Shown: piece after piece, positions 60,778 to 64,000 of the stretch
How positions within the stretch are numbered: the stretch's first letter is position 1
Layout: each line of letters starts with the position of its first letter
Notes under the pieces: model-generated
The model's database searches: none
What the model was told of the DNA's origin: nothing
The model's input: only the letters and a program-made list of their open reading frames with translations
Program-made: the position numbers and the translations under genes
NCBI GenBank assembly: GCA_000413015.1
Contig: KE332515.1
Span: forward strand, 593,092 to 657,091
From: Treponema socranskii subsp. paredis ATCC 35535
GTDB lineage: Bacteria; Spirochaetota; Spirochaetia; Treponematales; Treponemataceae
Direction of reading: 5' to 3'
Length of the DNA stretch: 64,000 nt

Positions 60778-62439
60778 ATGCCGGGACATACGCTTTCCGT
60801 CACTTTTCCGTCAGGCAAAACGTTGTGTGTGCCTTCCGGTACGCCGATCAACACGCTGCTTTCGCACTTTTCCGAAAAGAGCGAACACATTCTTGCCGTA
60901 AAAGTGAACAACGGAATCGAGCCGTTCGACAAACCGCTCGAAATAAATTCCTATCTCGAACCCGTCCTCGACTCGAGCAAAGACGGTGCGCAAGTGTATC
61001 GACGCTCGCTCTGTCTCCTGCTCGCCGCAGCCGCGCACAAGCTCTTTCCGCTGTCGAGGCTTTTGTGCGGACACAGTCTGGGAAGCGGCTATTATTATAC
61101 GCTCGAAACGGGAAATCCGATAAACAAAGAGCAGATCGCCGCGCTCGAAAAAGAGATGCTTCTCCTCGTCGCAAAAAATCTTCCGATAACCGTACAGTTT
61201 CTTTCTTACACCGACGCGGTTTCGCTTTTTGAAGCGCTCGGGCGCGTCGAAACTCGGTTGCAGCTGAACTATTTTTGTCCGCCGCGCGTTAAAATCAATT
61301 CTCTCGACAATTTTTCCGATCTCTATTTCGGTCCCCTCGTTCCGTCGACGGGCTTTTTGAAAACCTTCGGTCTCCTTCCCTACGGCAAAGGCTTTTTGTT
61401 GCGCTTTCCGCAGCCGTCGGATCCCGACGAGCTTCCCGAATTCGTCGATCAGCCGCAGCTTTTCGAAATCTACAGCCGCTACAAAGAATGGGGAAAACGC
61501 ATCGGCGTAACATCGGCGGCAACTCTCAACAAACTCGTCAATGAACGCAAGATAAACGATTTTATCGATATAGCCGAAACCTTTCAGCAGCGGCAGTTCG
61601 CCGATGTCGCCGATCAGATCGCAAAACGAGAACAGGTACGCGCCGTATTGATCGCAGGTCCGTCAAGCTCAGGCAAAACGACGTCTGCAAAAAAACTTGC
61701 GCTCGAACTCGAAGCGATCGGTTACTTGCCGCACGTGCTCAGTCTCGACAGCTATTACGTCGGCCGCGAAAAAAATCCGAAAGACGAAAACGGCAATTAC
61801 GATTACGAATGTCTCGAAGCGCTCGACATCGATTTGCTCAACGACAATCTGCTCGATCTCTTTGCCGGAAAAGAAGTGCGCATACCGTCATATAATTTTA
61901 TACGCGGAGAACGCTATTACGAAGACAAAAATACGATAAAGCTCGCCGACAACGAAATTTTAATAATCGAAGGAATCCACGGCTTAAACGATAAACTGAC
62001 CTCTCGCATTCCGCACGAACTCAAATTTAAAATCTACCTGTCGGCGCTCACGCAGCTGAACCTCGACGACCATAACCGCATTTCGACGAGCGACAACCGT
62101 CTCATCCGCAGAATCGTGCGCGACTCGCAGTTTCGAGGTAAAAGCGCCGCCGAAACGATTTCCATGTGGCCGAGCGTTCAAGCGGGAGAACAAAAACACA
62201 TATTCCCGTTTCAAATCAACGCCGACGCGATGCTCAACACCGCTCTCGACTACGAGCTTGCAGTTCTCAAAGTCTACGCCGATCCGCTTTTGCGCTGCGT
62301 CAACCCGACGCAAAAAGAATACGGAGAAGCGTGCCGGCTTTTGAGCTTTTTATACAATTTTTCTCCGATTCCGCCGACTGCAGTTCCCGCGCGATCGATC
62401 ATGCGCGAATTTATCGGCGGCAGCGCATTCCATTATTAA
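60778..62439 (+). CDS. udk: Uridine kinase-like protein with TGS and ThrRS-like N-terminus
   Basis: A 553-aa protein. The N-terminus (1-60) is a TGS-like domain (HTLSVTFPSGKTLCVPSGTP), followed by a region like the second additional domain of threonyl-tRNA synthetase (about 60-220). The C-terminal half is a phosphoribulokinase/uridine kinase P-loop domain: GPSSSGKT at 294-301, LSLDSYYVGREKNPKDENG and IIEGIHGLND. It should phosphorylate a nucleoside, probably uridine or cytidine. The start is ATG 60778, 2 nt after the tRNA; the frame open from 60688 runs through the tRNA and is rejected. No Shine-Dalgarno. Confidence 0.9.
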   Translation: MPGHTLSVTFPSGKTLCVPSGTPINTLLSHFSEKSEHILAVKVNNGIEPFDKPLEINSYLEPVLDSSKDGAQVYRRSLCLLLAAAAHKLFPLSRLLCGHSLGSGYYYTLETGNPINKEQIAALEKEMLLLVAKNLPITVQFLSYTDAVSLFEALGRVETRLQLNYFCPPRVKINSLDNFSDLYFGPLVPSTGFLKTFGLLPYGKGFLLRFPQPSDPDELPEFVDQPQLFEIYSRYKEWGKRIGVTSAATLNKLVNERKINDFIDIAETFQQRQFADVADQIAKREQVRAVLIAGPSSSGKTTSAKKLALELEAIGYLPHVLSLDSYYVGREKNPKDENGNYDYECLEALDIDLLNDNLLDLFAGKEVRIPSYNFIRGERYYEDKNTIKLADNEILIIEGIHGLNDKLTSRIPHELKFKIYLSALTQLNLDDHNRISTSDNRLIRRIVRDSQFRGKSAAETISMWPSVQAGEQKHIFPFQINADAMLNTALDYELAVLKVYADPLLRCVNPTQKEYGEACRLLSFLYNFSPIPPTAVPARSIMREFIGGSAFHY

Positions 62440-62874
62440 TTAAACTCTTCCCCTAGCTGCGCGTGCGTTTGTCACGTCGTCGGCGATATCGTTCGCTTCG
62501 TTCATCTCCGCGTCTTTGTACTCATCGAACTGCCGCTCGCGCAGCTTATGGAGGCCTTCGGTTTTTTGCATCGCTTCCTGCATTTCTTTGCGCCTTTGCT
62601 CGGAAACGAGTTTCGCTTCCGCCATCTTTTTCAAGAGGTAATCTTTTTGCTGATCGAGGAGGACGTAAAAATCGTTTGCCCGCGCTATGTCGTTGAAATC
62701 GGTAGAACCGCGCATCTTTTCGGCGAGAGCGGCATATTGAAAAGCGACTTCGTCGAGGCGCATTTGAATATCGTGTTCGACCGCCATCGCTTTACCGAGC
62801 GCGAGTTCCGCTTCGTTTTGCAGATACTCGCGGTATTTCATCACGTCTTCGAGGGCAAACGTAAATTTTTTCAT
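62440..62874 (-). CDS. fliJ: Flagellar export chaperone/stalk protein FliJ
   Basis: A 144-aa all-helical, charged protein forming a long antiparallel coiled coil (FALEDVMKYREYLQNEAELALGKA, ending LRERQFDEYKDAEMNEAND), as in FliJ, which links the FliI ATPase ring to the export gate. Its start overlaps the fliI stop as ATGA, the usual fliI-fliJ order. Its stop abuts the convergent uridine kinase stop with no spacer, so no terminator lies between. Confidence 0.92.
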   Translation of the reverse strand: MKKFTFALEDVMKYREYLQNEAELALGKAMAVEHDIQMRLDEVAFQYAALAEKMRGSTDFNDIARANDFYVLLDQQKDYLLKKMAEAKLVSEQRRKEMQEAMQKTEGLHKLRERQFDEYKDAEMNEANDIADDVTNARAARGRV

Positions 62875-64000
62875 TCGGACTCTTCGGCGATTTCCGCGGC
62901 ACCGAGAGAAGGAACGACGGGAGCCTCTCCGTATTCTTCGGGCGGGATCGCAACCCCTGAAAGCTCGGAAAGTTTTTTAAGCGTTTCGTCGAGCGGGCAC
63001 TTTTCGTATTCTTCCTGCATTAGAAAATCTTCGATAGCGGCGTGCTTTTCGAGAGCCGCATCGATTTCAGCAGAATTGCCTTTTTGATAGATGCCCGTCG
63101 TGATCATCATTTCGTTGTTCGCATAAGACGCCATAAGCGTACGCAGTATGCCGACGGCTTTTTGCGTTTGGCGTCCGGTAACGCGCTTGGAGAGACGGCT
63201 TATCGACTGCAGTACGTCGATCGCGGGGTAATGGTAGGACTGCGCGAGACGGCGGTTCAATATGATGTGCCCGTCCAGCGTTCCGCGCACTTTATCGGTG
63301 ATCGGTTCGTTGAGATCGTCTCCGTCGACGAGTACGGTGTAAAACGCCGTAATGGACCCCTTGTCGTTTGTACCGGCTCTTTCGAGCAGCTTGGGGATCA
63401 TATCGAATACGCTCGGCGGATAACCGCGCTGCGCAGGCGGTTCGCCGTTTGCAAGTCCTATTTCCCGCTGCGCTTGTGCAAACCGCGTAACGGAATCGAA
63501 CATGAGCATGACATCTTTACCTTTATCGCGGAAATATTCGGCGACGGCGGTCGTCACGTAGGCTGCGCGCAGGCGGCAAATCGACGGCTGATCGCTTGTC
63601 GCCATAACGACGACAGAACGAGCCAAGCCTTCTTTTCCCAAATCGCGGTTTATAAAATCGAGCACTTCGCGGCCGCGCTCTCCGATCAAACCGATAACGT
63701 TGATGTCGGCGTCGGTATTGCGCGCTATCATACTGATGAGCGTCGATTTTCCGACACCGCTTCCGGCAAATATTCCGAGCCGCTGCCCCTTGCCGACGGT
63801 GAGCATCGCGTCGATCGCACGCACTCCGGTCGCTACACGGCGCACGACGGGAAGACGCTTCATAGGATCGGGAGGAGATGCGACTGCAGGATAATAAGTT
63901 TCCGGCACGATTTCGCCGAGTCCGTCGCAGGGTTTTCCCGTCGCATCGATGACGCGCCCCAAAAGCGATGAGCCGACGGGAACGCGCAGTACGGAACCCG
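62871..64000 (-). CDS. fliI: Flagellar export ATPase FliI (partial, 5' end outside window)
   Basis: The C-terminal about 375 residues of FliI, the F1-beta-like ATPase of flagellar type III export. The visible frame enters as GSVLRVPVGSSLLGRVIDATG (no true start in the window; codons are complete from 63998). Walker A is GIFAGSGVGKST, followed by IGLIGERGREVLDF, the Walker B strand MLMFDSVTRFAQAQREIGLA and the catalytic-interface YPPSVFDMIPKLLERAG. The C-terminal extension is acidic. Coupled to fliJ by ATGA overlap. Confidence 0.97.
   Translation of the reverse strand, partial: GSVLRVPVGSSLLGRVIDATGKPCDGLGEIVPETYYPAVASPPDPMKRLPVVRRVATGVRAIDAMLTVGKGQRLGIFAGSGVGKSTLISMIARNTDADINVIGLIGERGREVLDFINRDLGKEGLARSVVVMATSDQPSICRLRAAYVTTAVAEYFRDKGKDVMLMFDSVTRFAQAQREIGLANGEPPAQRGYPPSVFDMIPKLLERAGTNDKGSITAFYTVLVDGDDLNEPITDKVRGTLDGHIILNRRLAQSYHYPAIDVLQSISRLSKRVTGRQTQKAVGILRTLMASYANNEMMITTGIYQKGNSAEIDAALEKHAAIEDFLMQEEYEKCPLDETLKKLSELSGVAIPPEEYGEAPVVPSLGAAEIAEESE

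Overview
The window is from a spirochaete, most likely a Treponema. It carries periplasmic-flagellum genes typical of the group: a FlaB flagellin tail, FlaG, FliD, a FlaA sheath protein, FliJ and FliI. It also has several treponeme-type proteins: an N-terminally extended GreA, a spiro-SPASM protein, and a TGS-bearing uridine kinase-like protein. No insertion sequence, phage gene or CRISPR array was found. All assignments come from reading the sequence; no database search was run.

Layout. 1-5860: flagellar filament genes (flaB end, flaG, fliD, a PilZ c-di-GMP receptor) running into tsaE/tsaB for tRNA t6A. 5937-11873: fhs, a TetR / flavodoxin-ferredoxin / DUF2141 module with a repeated operator, an rsuA-type pseudouridine synthase and citrate synthase. 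12104-16500: asnS, a YihY-cNMP-binding fusion and pyrG. 16501-24708: an operon with an SUMF1-fold protein, a lipoprotein and a complete oligopeptide-type ABC transporter with a double ATPase. 24709-29555: guaA with a hairpin-rich leader, a candidate structured RNA, a GNAT acetyltransferase and pncB. 29624-33986 (minus): a YeeE/YedE sulfur-type transporter, a CoA-disulfide reductase-rhodanese and a RelA/SpoT-TPR protein. 34075-43551 (minus): flaA, a GerMN protein, an amidase and a four-gene cluster resembling glycan or protein modification. 43727-50042: a TPR protein, the GreA fusion and a large orphan. 50150-60531: an MBL hydrolase, tpiA, pgk, TPR and lipoprotein genes, an FG-GAP-like membrane protein and gap, with palindrome-rich spacers. 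60704-64000: tRNA-Val, the uridine kinase-like gene and fliJ/fliI.

Glycolysis is represented by tpiA, pgk and gap, nucleotide synthesis by pyrG and guaA, one-carbon metabolism by fhs, and NAD salvage by pncB. PilZ and RelA/SpoT proteins point to c-di-GMP and (p)ppGpp signalling.

Three features stand out. First, about a dozen genes have a sigma70-like -10 box ending 6-13 nt (usually 6-9) before the start codon and no Shine-Dalgarno, suggesting widespread leaderless mRNAs; the uridine kinase-like ORF starts 2 nt after a tRNA. Second, 27063-27285 looks like an independently transcribed structured RNA with its own promoter and terminator. Third, the gap 3' end is followed by two further 102-bp tandem copies of its tail whose differences are all synonymous.
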